From contig JAGVEP010000240.1 of NCBI GenBank assembly GCA_020058145.1, forward strand, positions 1 through 27,131: a stretch of 27,131 nucleotides of DNA. The letters run 5' to 3'. The DNA comes from Phycisphaerae bacterium. Its GTDB lineage: Bacteria; Planctomycetota; Phycisphaerae; UBA1845; Fen-1342. This document shows, piece after piece, positions 7,179 through 15,804 of this stretch (within the stretch, counting starts at the first letter, position 1; each line of letters opens with the position of its first letter). The notes below the pieces were generated by a model. The model was not told the origin of the DNA, did no database searches, and saw nothing but the letters and a program-made list of their open reading frames with translations. Position numbers and translations under genes: made by a program.

Positions 7179-9266
7179 ATGATCGAGCGGATCAATTTCT
7201 GGGGTCTGCACGGCGCCTGGCACACGCTGGCGGTGGTCGTCACGTACGCCGCCCTGCCGCTGTGCGCGCTGGTCTTGCTGGTCCGCCTGTACCTGCGGAT
7301 TCGCCTCTGGTGGCAGGTCGGCCGGCCGGAGCCGCGCTGGGACCACATCAACATGCGTGTGCAGCGCCTGCTGAAGTACGCGATTGCCCAGGTCAAGGTC
7401 TGGCGGCAGGCGTATCCAGGGCTGATGCACTTCGGCCTCGCCTGGGGCTTCTTTGTCTTCTTCCTGGGTACCGCGCTGGCGACGATCGACGCGGACATCG
7501 TCAAATTCCTGCGCGGCCCGCTGTATCTGGGCTACAAGCTCCTCCTGGATGTCTTTACGGTCATCTTCCTGGTCGGATTCGTCCTGGCTGGCTACCGCCG
7601 GTTTGTACAGCGGCCGGAACGGCTAACGTTGACCTCGCCCTTCGCGCTGGCGCTCGGGCTCATCTTTCTGATTGTGTTTACCGGGCTGGCGACCGAGTCG
7701 TTGCGCCTGGCCTCCGTCGCGCTTCAGCCAGAGCTCCAGCCGGGTTGGCGCCCCGCGCTCGGCTGGATCACGCCCGCCGGATGGCTGCTGGCGCAGCTCT
7801 GGCTCGCACTGGGCCTCACGGTGCCCGCGCTGACGCAGATTCACCTGGCCACGTGGCTGGTACACGCCGGTCTGGTGGCGATCTTCCTGGTCACGCTGCC
7901 GACCAGCGCGCTCGTCCACGTGATTACGTCGCCGCTGAACGTATTCTTCTCCCAGCTCGACCGGCCGGACGGGCGCCTGGCGCCGGCCTTCCAGCGGGAC
8001 GGCCTCGCGGGCGTGGCGACACTCCGGGATTTCACCTGGAAGCAGCTCATGGACGCCGACGCCTGCACCGAGTGCGGGCGCTGCCAGGACGTGTGCCCAG
8101 CCCACGCCAGCGGCCAGCCGCTTTCGCCGAAGAAGGTGATCCTGGGCATTAAGAACGCGCTGACGACTTGCCGAGCGGTGCTGCGGGGCCGGAATGGGAA
8201 CGGTCAAGGCGAGTGGCCCCCGTTTACCGGCGCGGTCGTCGAAGACGCGGCCGCCTGGGCCTGCACCACGTGCCGGGCCTGCGTCGCCGAGTGCCCGGTG
8301 CTGATCGAACACGTGGACGCGATCGTGGACCTGCGCCGCTGCCTGCTGGCCCAGCAGCGGGCGGACGGCCAACTGACCACGTCCTTGAGCAACCTGCGGC
8401 GCTACGGGAATTCGTTCGGCAAATCGGATAAACAGCGGGCCAAGTGGACCACGGGGCTGGATTTCAAGCTCAAGGACATTCGCAAGCAGCCGGCGAAGCT
8501 GTTGTGGTTTGTCGGGGACTACGCCTCGTACAGTCCGGCCCTGACGGAGATCACGCAGGCGACGGCGCGCGTGTTCCAGCGGGCCGGGCTGGATGTCGGG
8601 CTGCTCTACGACGCCGAACGCAACGCCGGCAACGACCTGCGCCGGGTCGGCGAAGAGGGCCTGTTCGAGCTGCTGGGCCAGAAGAACCTGGCGGCGCTAG
8701 AGAAGTGCCAGTTCGAGCAGATCGTGACCACCGATCCGCACAGCTACAACACGCTGAAGAACGAATACGCGTGGAACGGCCAGAGCGTTCCCGTCTACCA
8801 CTATGCCGAAACGCTGGATCAGGCGCTGCGGGGCGGGCAGCTCTCGCCGCTGCGGAAGCTCGACACCGTCGCGACGTACCACGATCCCTGCTACCTGGGG
8901 CGGTACAACGGCGTGTACGACGCGCCGCGGCGCGTTTTGGCGGCGCTCGGCTGCCGGCTGGTAGAAATGCCCCGGCATCGCGACCGGGCGCTGTGCTGTG
9001 GGGCCGGCGGGGGACGCATTTGGATGGAAGAGAAGAACGTCAAGGAACGACCGAGTGAGAACCGCGTCCGCGAGGCCGCGCAACTGGCCGGCGTGCAGGT
9101 CTTCGTCGTCGCTTGCCCCAAGGACCTGACGATGTTCCGCGATGCCGTCAAGACAGCCGGCCTGGAAGGCCGGCTCGTGGTGCGGGACCTGATCGAACTG
9201 GTCGACGAGGCCACGCGTCCGCTCGAGCCCGCGCCAGCCGTGAATGCCGGGGCCGGCGCGCCCTGA
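7179..9266 (+). CDS. Membrane cytochrome b / HdrD-like Fe-S protein (ETF:menaquinone oxidoreductase type)
   Basis: A 695-aa fusion. Residues 1-255 contain about six membrane segments of a NarI/HdrE-like cytochrome b; histidines H84, H222, H229 and H247 are candidate heme ligands. A soluble part follows: two [4Fe-4S] motifs (CTECGRCQDVCP from 296; CTTCRACVAECP from 362), then two CCG-type domains. The first CCG domain lacks cysteines (FVGDYASY; TTDPHSYN). The second has C571, C606-C607 and C646 (ACPKD). This architecture, next to etfBA, matches the DUF224/'EMO' membrane proteins that pass electrons from reduced ETF to menaquinone. Its C-terminal half is homologous to the first gene of the operon. 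It is the only membrane protein in the cluster and so the likely link to the quinone pool. Direction of electron flow is inferred. Confidence 0.88.
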   Translation: MIERINFWGLHGAWHTLAVVVTYAALPLCALVLLVRLYLRIRLWWQVGRPEPRWDHINMRVQRLLKYAIAQVKVWRQAYPGLMHFGLAWGFFVFFLGTALATIDADIVKFLRGPLYLGYKLLLDVFTVIFLVGFVLAGYRRFVQRPERLTLTSPFALALGLIFLIVFTGLATESLRLASVALQPELQPGWRPALGWITPAGWLLAQLWLALGLTVPALTQIHLATWLVHAGLVAIFLVTLPTSALVHVITSPLNVFFSQLDRPDGRLAPAFQRDGLAGVATLRDFTWKQLMDADACTECGRCQDVCPAHASGQPLSPKKVILGIKNALTTCRAVLRGRNGNGQGEWPPFTGAVVEDAAAWACTTCRACVAECPVLIEHVDAIVDLRRCLLAQQRADGQLTTSLSNLRRYGNSFGKSDKQRAKWTTGLDFKLKDIRKQPAKLLWFVGDYASYSPALTEITQATARVFQRAGLDVGLLYDAERNAGNDLRRVGEEGLFELLGQKNLAALEKCQFEQIVTTDPHSYNTLKNEYAWNGQSVPVYHYAETLDQALRGGQLSPLRKLDTVATYHDPCYLGRYNGVYDAPRRVLAALGCRLVEMPRHRDRALCCGAGGGRIWMEEKNVKERPSENRVREAAQLAGVQVFVVACPKDLTMFRDAVKTAGLEGRLVVRDLIELVDEATRPLEPAPAVNAGAGAP

Positions 9267-9290
9267 TTTGTTGTGCAGGAGACCGATCCA

Positions 9291-11312
9291 ATGGCCGAGA
9301 AAGTTGGCGTTTACGTTTGTGACTGCGGCAGCAACATCGCCGCGACGGTGGACGTGGAGCACGTGGCCCAGTGGGCGGGTGGGCTCCCGGAAGTCGCGAT
9401 CACCCGCGAGTACAAGTTCCTCTGCTCGTCGCTCGGTCAGGCGATGATCGCCGAGGACATCAAGACGGAAGGGCTCACGCGGATCGTGGTGGCCGCGTGC
9501 TCGCCGCACCTGCACGAGAAGACCTTTCGGCGGGCTTGTGAAAGGGCCGGGCTGAACCCGTATCTGTTGCAGATGGCCAACATCCGCGAGCACGTCTCCT
9601 GGGTCACCAAGGACCGGGTGGCCGCAACGAGCAAGGTCAAGGCCCTGGTCGCCGCGGCCGTCGCCCGTGTGCAGTACCACCAGCCCTTGGAGCCCATGGC
9701 GGTGGCGGTGAACCCGCACACGCTGGTCGTCGGCGGCGGCATCGCCGGCATTCAAGCCGCGCTCGAGCTCGGCGACGCCGGCTACCCCGTCTACCTCGTG
9801 GAGCGCGAGCCGAGCATCGGCGGCCACATGGCGCAGTACGACAAGACGTTTCCCACGCTCGACTGCGCCGCGTGCATTTTGACGCCCAAGATGTCCGATG
9901 TGGGTCAGCACGACAAGATCCAGCTCCTGACGTATTCCGAGTTGGAGGAGGTTTCGGGCTCGATCGGCAACTTCAAGGTCCGGATTCGCAAGAAAGCGCG
10001 CTACGTCGACGACGCCACCTGCAACGGCTGCGGGCTGTGCATCGAAAAGTGCCCGCGCAAGGTTGTCGACGACGGGTTTGAGGCCGGCATGGGCTACCGC
10101 AAGTCCATCTACACGCCCTTCCCGCAGGCCGTGCCCAAGATCCCCGTGATCGACCGCGGTTCGTGCATCTGGTTCGAGCGCGGCCGCTGCCGGGCTTGTG
10201 AGAAGCTGTGCCCGACCAAGGCGATCAATTTCGATCAAAAGGACGAGATTCTCGAAGTCGAAGTAGGCAACATCATCCTGGCGACGGGCTGGGACATGTT
10301 CGACTGCCGGCGGATGCCGCAGTATGGGTACGGACGGTTGGCGAATGTCTTTACCAGCCTCGAATTCGAGCGCATGTGCAACGCCAGCGGGCCGACGGGC
10401 GGGCGAGTCGTGCTGCGCGACGGCGTCACCGAGCCGAAGTCCGTTTGCATCGTGCACTGCGTGGGCAGCCGCGACAAGCACTATAACTCCTATTGCTCGG
10501 GCATCTGCTGCATGCTGTCGCTCAAGCTCGGCCATCTCGTGTTGGAAAAGACCGCCGCCAAAGTCTACGCGTGCTACATCGACATGCGGCCGAACAAGAA
10601 GGACTACGAGGAGTTCTACTGGCGCCTGCTCGAAGAGGGCATGTTGTTCGTCCGCGGCAAGGTGGCCGAGGTCACCGATGTGGCGCGTACGCCGCAGGAG
10701 GAAGACCAGCTCATCGTGCAGGTCGAAGACACGCTCCTGGGCAAGCAGCGGCGCATTCCGGTGGACATGGTCGTACTGATGGGCGCGATGGAGCCGCGTC
10801 GCGATGCCCGCGAGACCGGCCTGAAGGCCGGGATCTCGTGCAGCATGGCCGGCTGGTTTATCGAGCGGCACCCCAAGCTCGATCCGATCGCCACGATGAC
10901 CGAGGGTGTGTTCATCGCCGGTGCGTGCCAGGGCCCCAAGGACATTCCTGACTCGGTTGGTCAGGGTGCGGCGGCGGCGGCCCGCATCGAGGGCATGATC
11001 TCCAGGGGCACGGTGATGATCGAACCGGTCGTGGCCACCGTTCAAGAGGAGCGCTGCTCGGGTTGCCGCATCTGCAACAGCTTGTGCCCGTTCAACGCCA
11101 TCGACTTCCTGGAAACGGAGAAGGTCAGCAAGATCAACCCGGTATTGTGCAAGGGCTGTGGGACCTGCGTCGCCGGGTGCCCGGCGGAGGCGATCAGCGG
11201 CGCGCACTTCAGCCGGGACCAGATCAACGCGGAGATCGCGGGATTGTTGTGCGACGCCGACGGCCGGGAGTCCGGTGCGGAGCTGGCGTTCGCGCCGGCC
11301 CAAGCGGAGTAG
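9291..11312 (+). CDS. hdrA: HdrA-like flavin-bifurcating subunit
   Basis: A 673-aa HdrA of near-canonical length (methanogen HdrA is about 650). The start at 9291 is chosen over an in-frame GTG at 9273 because CAGGAGA sits eight bases before it. The N-terminal domain has CDCGSN (10-15), LCSS (44-47) and C70. An FAD Rossmann motif, VVGGGIAGIQ, lies at 146-155, and GGHM, then LDCAACI (190-196), follow. Two internal Fe-S motifs lie at 244-254 (CNGCGLCIEKC) and 292-307 (CIWFERGRCRACEKLC). The FAD-binding C-terminal part has HCVGSRD (389-395). Two ferredoxin-type motifs close the protein: CSGCRICNSLCP (589) and CKGCGTCVAGCP (620). HdrA splits electron pairs at FAD, one to ferredoxin and one to an HdrB-type acceptor. 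The acceptor here is probably the HdrD-like protein encoded at 4174. Confidence 0.95.
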   Translation: MAEKVGVYVCDCGSNIAATVDVEHVAQWAGGLPEVAITREYKFLCSSLGQAMIAEDIKTEGLTRIVVAACSPHLHEKTFRRACERAGLNPYLLQMANIREHVSWVTKDRVAATSKVKALVAAAVARVQYHQPLEPMAVAVNPHTLVVGGGIAGIQAALELGDAGYPVYLVEREPSIGGHMAQYDKTFPTLDCAACILTPKMSDVGQHDKIQLLTYSELEEVSGSIGNFKVRIRKKARYVDDATCNGCGLCIEKCPRKVVDDGFEAGMGYRKSIYTPFPQAVPKIPVIDRGSCIWFERGRCRACEKLCPTKAINFDQKDEILEVEVGNIILATGWDMFDCRRMPQYGYGRLANVFTSLEFERMCNASGPTGGRVVLRDGVTEPKSVCIVHCVGSRDKHYNSYCSGICCMLSLKLGHLVLEKTAAKVYACYIDMRPNKKDYEEFYWRLLEEGMLFVRGKVAEVTDVARTPQEEDQLIVQVEDTLLGKQRRIPVDMVVLMGAMEPRRDARETGLKAGISCSMAGWFIERHPKLDPIATMTEGVFIAGACQGPKDIPDSVGQGAAAAARIEGMISRGTVMIEPVVATVQEERCSGCRICNSLCPFNAIDFLETEKVSKINPVLCKGCGTCVAGCPAEAISGAHFSRDQINAEIAGLLCDADGRESGAELAFAPAQAE

Positions 11313-11316
11313 CGTG

Positions 11317-11811
11317 ATGTTGCGTGAAATCTACGAGCCGAAGATCGTCGGCTTCTTCTGTAACTGGTGCTCGTATCGCGCCGCAGACGGGGCCGGTACG
11401 GCCCGGATCAAGTACGCGCCCAACGTGCGCGTCGTCCGGCTGATGTGCAGCGGCCGGGTCGATCCCGCCTTTGTCCTCAAGGCGCTGGCACTCGGGGCGG
11501 ACGGCGTGCTGGTGGCGGGCTGCCACCCCGGCGAGTGCCATTACATCGAACAGAATTACAAGACCATGCGGCGTTTCGCCATGCTCCAGCACACGCTCAC
11601 GGCGCTGGGCATCAGCGCGCGGCGCGTCCGGCTGGTGTGGGCCTCGGCCGGCGAGGGCGCGCATCTGGCCCGGGAAATCGACCGGTTCGTCGAGGACGTA
11701 CGCACGCTCGGCCCGCTGCACTGGCAAACGCAACTTGCGGAGCCCGATCACACGGCCGAAATCGACAGGATCCTGGTGGAACACGCCGAGGCCATGGAGG
11801 TGGGCCGATGA
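11317..11811 (+). CDS. mvhD: MvhD-type [2Fe-2S] hydrogenase subunit
   Basis: A 164-aa MvhD/HdrD-delta-like protein linking the hydrogenase to HdrA. Five conserved cysteines are visible: C15 and C18 (CNWC), C44, C69 and C74 (CHPGEC), matching the family's single [2Fe-2S] centre. It begins five bases after the hdrA stop, and its own stop overlaps the mvhG start (ATGA). In methanogens MvhD hands H2 electrons from MvhG to HdrA; the same order hdrA-mvhD-mvhG-mvhA here strongly suggests the same job. Length and motif spacing are typical. Confidence 0.93.
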   Translation: MLREIYEPKIVGFFCNWCSYRAADGAGTARIKYAPNVRVVRLMCSGRVDPAFVLKALALGADGVLVAGCHPGECHYIEQNYKTMRRFAMLQHTLTALGISARRVRLVWASAGEGAHLAREIDRFVEDVRTLGPLHWQTQLAEPDHTAEIDRILVEHAEAMEVGR

Positions 11812-12815
11812 GCGACAAGGGCACACTCGCCATTTATTGGGCAGCGTCTTGCGGTGGCTGCGAGATCGGCATCCTGGCGCTCAACGAGAAGATCCTCGAC
11901 GTCGCCGCCGCGTTCGACATCGTGTTCTGCCCCTGCATCATGGACACCAAGGCCCGCGACGTCGAGCACATGCCCGACGGGCACATTGACGTCTGCCTGT
12001 TCAACGGGGGCATTCGCACGAGCGAGCAGGAATACATGGCGCGCCTGTTGCGGCAGAAGTCGAAGGTGCTGGTGGCCTTCGGCTCGTGTGCGCATGAGGG
12101 CTGCATCCCCGGCCTGGCCAACGTGACGAACCGGCAGAGCATCTTCGAGACGGTCTACCTGGACAGCCCCTCGACCGACAATCCCGGCCGGACCCTGCCG
12201 CTGCCGGAAGTTCAACACAATGGCTTTCATCTGGCGCTGCCGGTGTTCTATGACACCGTGCGAACGCTGGGGCAGACGGTCAAAGTGGACTACTACCTGC
12301 CCGGCTGTCCGCCCGAGGCGGACCGCGTTTGGGATGCCGTCGTGGCGATCCTGGAGGGCACGTTGCCCGCGCCCGGGTCGGTCATCGGCGCCCAGACGAC
12401 CGTCTGCGATGAGTGCACGCGGACCCGCAGCGAGAAGAAGATCAAGGCGTTCAAGCGGACCTGGCAGGTATGGCCGGAGGAGAGTCAATGCCTGCTCGAA
12501 CAGGGGCTCATCTGTTGCGGGCCCGCGACGCGCGCCGGGTGCCAGTCACGCTGCCCGACCGTGAATTCTCCTTGCATCGGCTGCTACGGACCGAACGCGG
12601 GTGTCGAGGACCAGGGCGCCCGGCTTATCACCGCCCTCGCCTCTGTAATCGACTCCAACGACGCCGAGGAGGTCGAGCGCATCGTCCGCGAGGGGGTTCC
12701 CGACCCGGTTGGGACGTTTTACCGGTTCAGCCTCGCGCACAGCTTGCTCCGCCGGGCGGCCTTGGTCCCGGACGAAGAACGACACGAGCTGCCGCTGCCG
12801 CGGGCGGCCCAGTGA
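11808..12815 (+). CDS. mvhG: Group 3c [NiFe] hydrogenase small subunit
   Basis: A 335-aa small (Fe-S) subunit. The frame is open much farther upstream, but ATG at 11808 overlaps the mvhD stop and starts right before the conserved domain. Proximal-cluster ligands are C15 and C18 (CGGCE), C94 (GSCAHEGC) and C167 (PGCPP). The C-terminal part holds more cysteines (C200, C203, C236-237, C245, C249, C256, C259, the last two in SPCIGCYG) for two further [4Fe-4S] clusters, as in F420-non-reducing hydrogenase MvhG. There is no twin-arginine signal, so the enzyme is cytoplasmic. It relays electrons from the NiFe site to MvhD. Confidence 0.94.
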   Translation: MSDKGTLAIYWAASCGGCEIGILALNEKILDVAAAFDIVFCPCIMDTKARDVEHMPDGHIDVCLFNGGIRTSEQEYMARLLRQKSKVLVAFGSCAHEGCIPGLANVTNRQSIFETVYLDSPSTDNPGRTLPLPEVQHNGFHLALPVFYDTVRTLGQTVKVDYYLPGCPPEADRVWDAVVAILEGTLPAPGSVIGAQTTVCDECTRTRSEKKIKAFKRTWQVWPEESQCLLEQGLICCGPATRAGCQSRCPTVNSPCIGCYGPNAGVEDQGARLITALASVIDSNDAEEVERIVREGVPDPVGTFYRFSLAHSLLRRAALVPDEERHELPLPRAAQ

Positions 12816-12826
12816 AGGATGTCCGC

Positions 12827-14302
12827 ATGACCACCCAACGAATTTCCATCGATCCGATCACGCGCCTCGAAGGCCACGGGAAAATCGACATCTTCCTCGA
12901 CCCGGCCGGGAACGTGGCCGAGACCTTTCTCCAGATCCCCGAACTGCGCGGCTTTGAGCGTTTTTGCGTCGGCCGGCCGGCCGAGGACATGCCCAACCTG
13001 ACGAATCGGATCTGCGGCGTGTGCCCCGAGGCGCACCACATGGCATCGACCAAGGCGCTCGATGCGTTGTTTCACGTCGATCCGCCGCCAACGGCGAAGA
13101 AACTACGCGAGCTGTTCTACTGCATCTTCTACGCCACCGACCATACGACGCATTTCTATGCACTGGGCGGTCCGGATTTCGTCATGGGCCCGGATGCCCC
13201 GAAGGAGCAGCGGAACATCCTCGGCGTGATCCAGAAGGTCGGGATGGAGATCGCGGGCAAGGTGCTCAAGATGCGCCGCGACGGCCACCACCTCATCGAG
13301 ATGATCGGTGGCCGCAAGGTCCATCCGAATTGGGGGTTGCCCGGTGGCGTCAGCCGCGGCATCAACGAAGAGCAACGTTGCGAGATTGAGGCCCGCGGCC
13401 GGGAGGCGATTGAATTCGCCCGATTCTCGCTGCAACTCTTCAATGACATCGTGTTGGGCAACCCGGCGTACGTGGAGCTTGTGACCAGCGACGCGTACAC
13501 CCACCGCACGTACAACATGGGCACGGTCGACGCCCAGAATCGGGTTAACTTCTACGATGGGTTGATTCGCGTGGTCGGCCCGAATGGACGCGAGCACGCC
13601 AAGTATCCCGCGCGGGACTACCGCGAGTACATCGCGGAGCATGTCGAGCCCTGGTCATATCTGAAGTTCCCGTTCCTGAAGAAGATCGGCTGGAAGGGGT
13701 TTGTGGATGGCGAAGATTCCGGGCTCTACAAGGCCACGCCCCTGTCCCGCCTGAACGCGGCTGACGGCATGGCGACGCCGCTGGCGCAGCAGGAATACGA
13801 GCGGATGTACGACACGCTCGGCGGCAAGCCGGTACACCACACGCTGGCGACCCACTGGGCCCGGCTCGTTGAGTTGCTGCACGCGACCGAGCGCTGGGTC
13901 GAGCTCGCGGTGGACCCCGAAATAACCGGGAAAGAGTACCGCGCGCTGCCCACGCACCGCCCCGACGAAGGCGTGGGCTCCGTCGAGGCCCCGCGGGGCA
14001 CGCTGACGCACCACTACTGGACCGACGAGCGCGGCATACTGACCCGCGTCAACTTGATCGTCGGCACAACCAACAACTACGCACCGATCCAGCTATCGAT
14101 CAAGAAGGCCGCCCAGGGCCTGATTCGCGAGGGCGTCGTCGTCACCGAAGGGCTGCTGAACAAGGTCGAGATGGCCTTCCGGGCGTATGACCCGTGTTTC
14201 GGCTGCGCCACGCATTATCTGCCGGGGCAAATGCCGCTTACGATTCGCATTCGCGCGGCGGACGGCCAAGTTCTTCGCGAGATTTCGCGGGCGGCGCCGT
14301 AG
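12827..14302 (+). CDS. mvhA: Group 3c [NiFe] hydrogenase large (catalytic) subunit
   Basis: A 491-aa catalytic subunit, start at 12827 after a GAAGGA ribosome binding site. The frame is open to 12413, but that part overlaps mvhG. The N-terminus has ITRLEGHGK (E15 region). The L1 motif RICGVCPEAHH supplies C63 and C66 as Ni/Fe ligands. The L2 motif DPCFGCATH supplies C457 and C460. Twenty-eight residues follow H463 (starting YLPGQMPL), the extension normally removed by the maturation protease encoded two genes on. All four metal-binding cysteines are present, so the enzyme should be active in H2 cleavage or formation. Similarity of arrangement to MvhA, plus mvhD and hdrA, places it in group 3c. 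No hypABCDEF genes are in this window. Confidence 0.95.
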   Translation: MTTQRISIDPITRLEGHGKIDIFLDPAGNVAETFLQIPELRGFERFCVGRPAEDMPNLTNRICGVCPEAHHMASTKALDALFHVDPPPTAKKLRELFYCIFYATDHTTHFYALGGPDFVMGPDAPKEQRNILGVIQKVGMEIAGKVLKMRRDGHHLIEMIGGRKVHPNWGLPGGVSRGINEEQRCEIEARGREAIEFARFSLQLFNDIVLGNPAYVELVTSDAYTHRTYNMGTVDAQNRVNFYDGLIRVVGPNGREHAKYPARDYREYIAEHVEPWSYLKFPFLKKIGWKGFVDGEDSGLYKATPLSRLNAADGMATPLAQQEYERMYDTLGGKPVHHTLATHWARLVELLHATERWVELAVDPEITGKEYRALPTHRPDEGVGSVEAPRGTLTHHYWTDERGILTRVNLIVGTTNNYAPIQLSIKKAAQGLIREGVVVTEGLLNKVEMAFRAYDPCFGCATHYLPGQMPLTIRIRAADGQVLREISRAAP

Positions 14303-14322
14303 GCCGCGCCAAGGACCCGTGC

Positions 14323-14844
14323 ATGGCAACGCAACCGGCTAGTCTCGTCACGGAGGGCACGCAGCACCCAGTCCGCACGCTGGTCCTCGGACTGGGCAAC
14401 CCGCTCGTGTCCGATGACAGCGTCGGATTGCGGGTCGTCCAGGAGCTACGCGCCGAGTTGGCCGCCTATTCCGATGTCGAAGTGGACGAGGAGTATTGTG
14501 GCGGCTTGCGGCTGATGGAACGTCTGGTCGGGTACGACCGCGCGATCCTGATCGACGCGATTTGCGCGGGCCACGCGCCGGGCACCGTGCGTGTTTTTTC
14601 TCCCGAGACGGCCACGACGCGACACAGCGCGTCGGCCCACGACGTGAGCCTGGTGGTCGCCCTCGCGCTGGGGTGTCAGGCCGGCGCGGCGCTGCCGCGC
14701 CGCGAGGCTATTCGGCTGGTCACGATTGAAGCCGCCGACGTTGAAACGTTCGGCGAGGAATGCACGCCGGCGGTCGCGGACAGCGTCGGCCGCGCCGCCG
14801 ACATCGTGCGCGAGCTTCTGGCGACGTGGAGATCAGGGCCATGA
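14323..14844 (+). CDS. Hydrogenase maturation endopeptidase (HycI/HybD family)
   Basis: A 173-aa protease that trims the C-terminus of the large subunit after nickel insertion. The start at 14323 is preferred; the longer frame runs back into mvhA. The family motif GLGNPLVSDDSVG is at residues 23-35, with acidic residues D31/D32 where HybD has its nickel-sensing Glu16/HycI Asp16. D78 (LIDA) and H106 (SAHD) match the other two nickel contacts. It sits 20 bases after mvhA and its stop overlaps the next start (ATGA). Position right after its substrate gene is typical. Confidence 0.92.
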   Translation: MATQPASLVTEGTQHPVRTLVLGLGNPLVSDDSVGLRVVQELRAELAAYSDVEVDEEYCGGLRLMERLVGYDRAILIDAICAGHAPGTVRVFSPETATTRHSASAHDVSLVVALALGCQAGAALPRREAIRLVTIEAADVETFGEECTPAVADSVGRAADIVRELLATWRSGP

Positions 14845-15287
14845 TTTCGATCGAAAACCTGCGGTCGCTTCCATATTTCGCCGGCGTGGGCCACGAAAGC
14901 CTGAAGGATGTCGCTGCCATCGCCGACGAGTACCACTTTCAGAAGGGCCAGACGCTCTTCAAGATGGGTGACCCGTCACGGGGGCTGTACATCCTGCGCC
15001 AGGGACAGGTGGACATCATTTACGAGCTCAGGGGCGCCGAGCGGTGCGTCGTGGACACGGTCGTCGGCGGCGACCTGATCGGCTGGTCGTCGTTGGTGGA
15101 GCCCCACCGCAGCACGGCGACGGCGGTGGCACGCGAGGCGGGCAATGCCATTTGGATCGAGGCGGCCGGCGTTCGCGCGCTCTGCGAGCGTGATACCGTG
15201 TCGGGGTATCACCTCCTCAAGGCCCTGACGGAGGTGCTCAGCCGCAGGCTGGAGGGTGCCCTGGTACAACTGGCCGCCGCGGGCTGA
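14841..15287 (+). CDS. Stand-alone cyclic-nucleotide-binding-fold protein
   Basis: A 148-aa protein consisting only of a CRP/FNR-type effector domain; no HTH DNA-binding domain follows. Typical features are the RSLPYFAG start, GQTLFKMGDPSRGLYILRQG (about 37-56) and a modified phosphate-binding cassette, DLIGWSSLVEPHRSTATA (about 78-95). In that cassette the usual Glu of FGE is Trp (W82), while an Arg (R90) remains. The ligand may therefore not be cAMP. It is translationally coupled to the protease gene by ATGA, so it belongs to the operon and may be a sensory or allosteric subunit. It cannot act as a transcription factor by itself. Confidence 0.8.
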   Translation: MISIENLRSLPYFAGVGHESLKDVAAIADEYHFQKGQTLFKMGDPSRGLYILRQGQVDIIYELRGAERCVVDTVVGGDLIGWSSLVEPHRSTATAVAREAGNAIWIEAAGVRALCERDTVSGYHLLKALTEVLSRRLEGALVQLAAAG

Positions 15288-15299
15288 GCGCTGCTGCCC

Positions 15300-15734
15300 A
15301 TGGATCACAAGAAGCCGCAGATTCTGTGCATTGACGACGACCCGGACATGCATCTGGTGGTCGAGGCCATTCTTGGCGCACGTGATTACGAGCTTACGTG
15401 CTACGGCGGCGGGGCGGCCGGCCTGGAGCACATGCGCCGCAGCCGGCCGGACCTACTGCTGCTGGATATCATGCTCGCGCACCCCACGGAAGGTCTTCAG
15501 GTCGCCTGCCAAATGCGCCAGGATCCGCATCTGCAGGACATCCCGATCATCTTCATTTCTTCGATGGGCCAGGCGAGCGAGGCCGAGTACGCCCGTGAAG
15601 TCTGTCCGGTCGCCCTCGCGGCGGACATGTTCCTGGAAAAGCCGCTCGACGCGGCCACGGTCCGCGAGGCCGTTCAGTGGGTGCTTCAGCAAAGAGGATG
15701 GGGCAACTCTGGGTCTCCGAACGAGCTGCCGTGA
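15300..15734 (+). CDS. Stand-alone response-regulator receiver protein
   Basis: A 144-aa receiver (REC) domain without output domain. The acidic cluster is D12-D14 (IDDDPD), the phospho-acceptor D56 (LLLLDIML), the conserved Ser/Thr position S87/S88 (FISSM), and the lysine K114 (LEKPL). All functional residues are present, so phosphorylation is likely. It starts 12 bases after the cNMP-fold gene and seems to be the last gene of the hydrogenase operon. No histidine kinase lies in the window. It could act as a phospho-dependent partner, for example in a relay or by binding one of the operon's proteins. Confidence 0.87.
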   Translation: MDHKKPQILCIDDDPDMHLVVEAILGARDYELTCYGGGAAGLEHMRRSRPDLLLLDIMLAHPTEGLQVACQMRQDPHLQDIPIIFISSMGQASEAEYAREVCPVALAADMFLEKPLDAATVREAVQWVLQQRGWGNSGSPNELP

Positions 15735-15804
15735 CGTTACTGTCAGGGACTGGGCCACGGGGATGATCGGCAACTGAGAACCGCATGGTGCGGCCCCTGC
15801 GAGC

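Noticed and set aside
6467..8152. 561-codon plus-strand open frame overlapping etfA and the membrane protein gene
   Set aside because: Out-of-frame shadow; both overlapped genes have full family motifs.
8697..11303. 868-codon minus-strand open frame opposite hdrA and its upstream gene
   Set aside because: It is the antisense shadow of two clearly recognised genes in GC-rich DNA; its translation has no domain and is rich in Arg, His and Ala.
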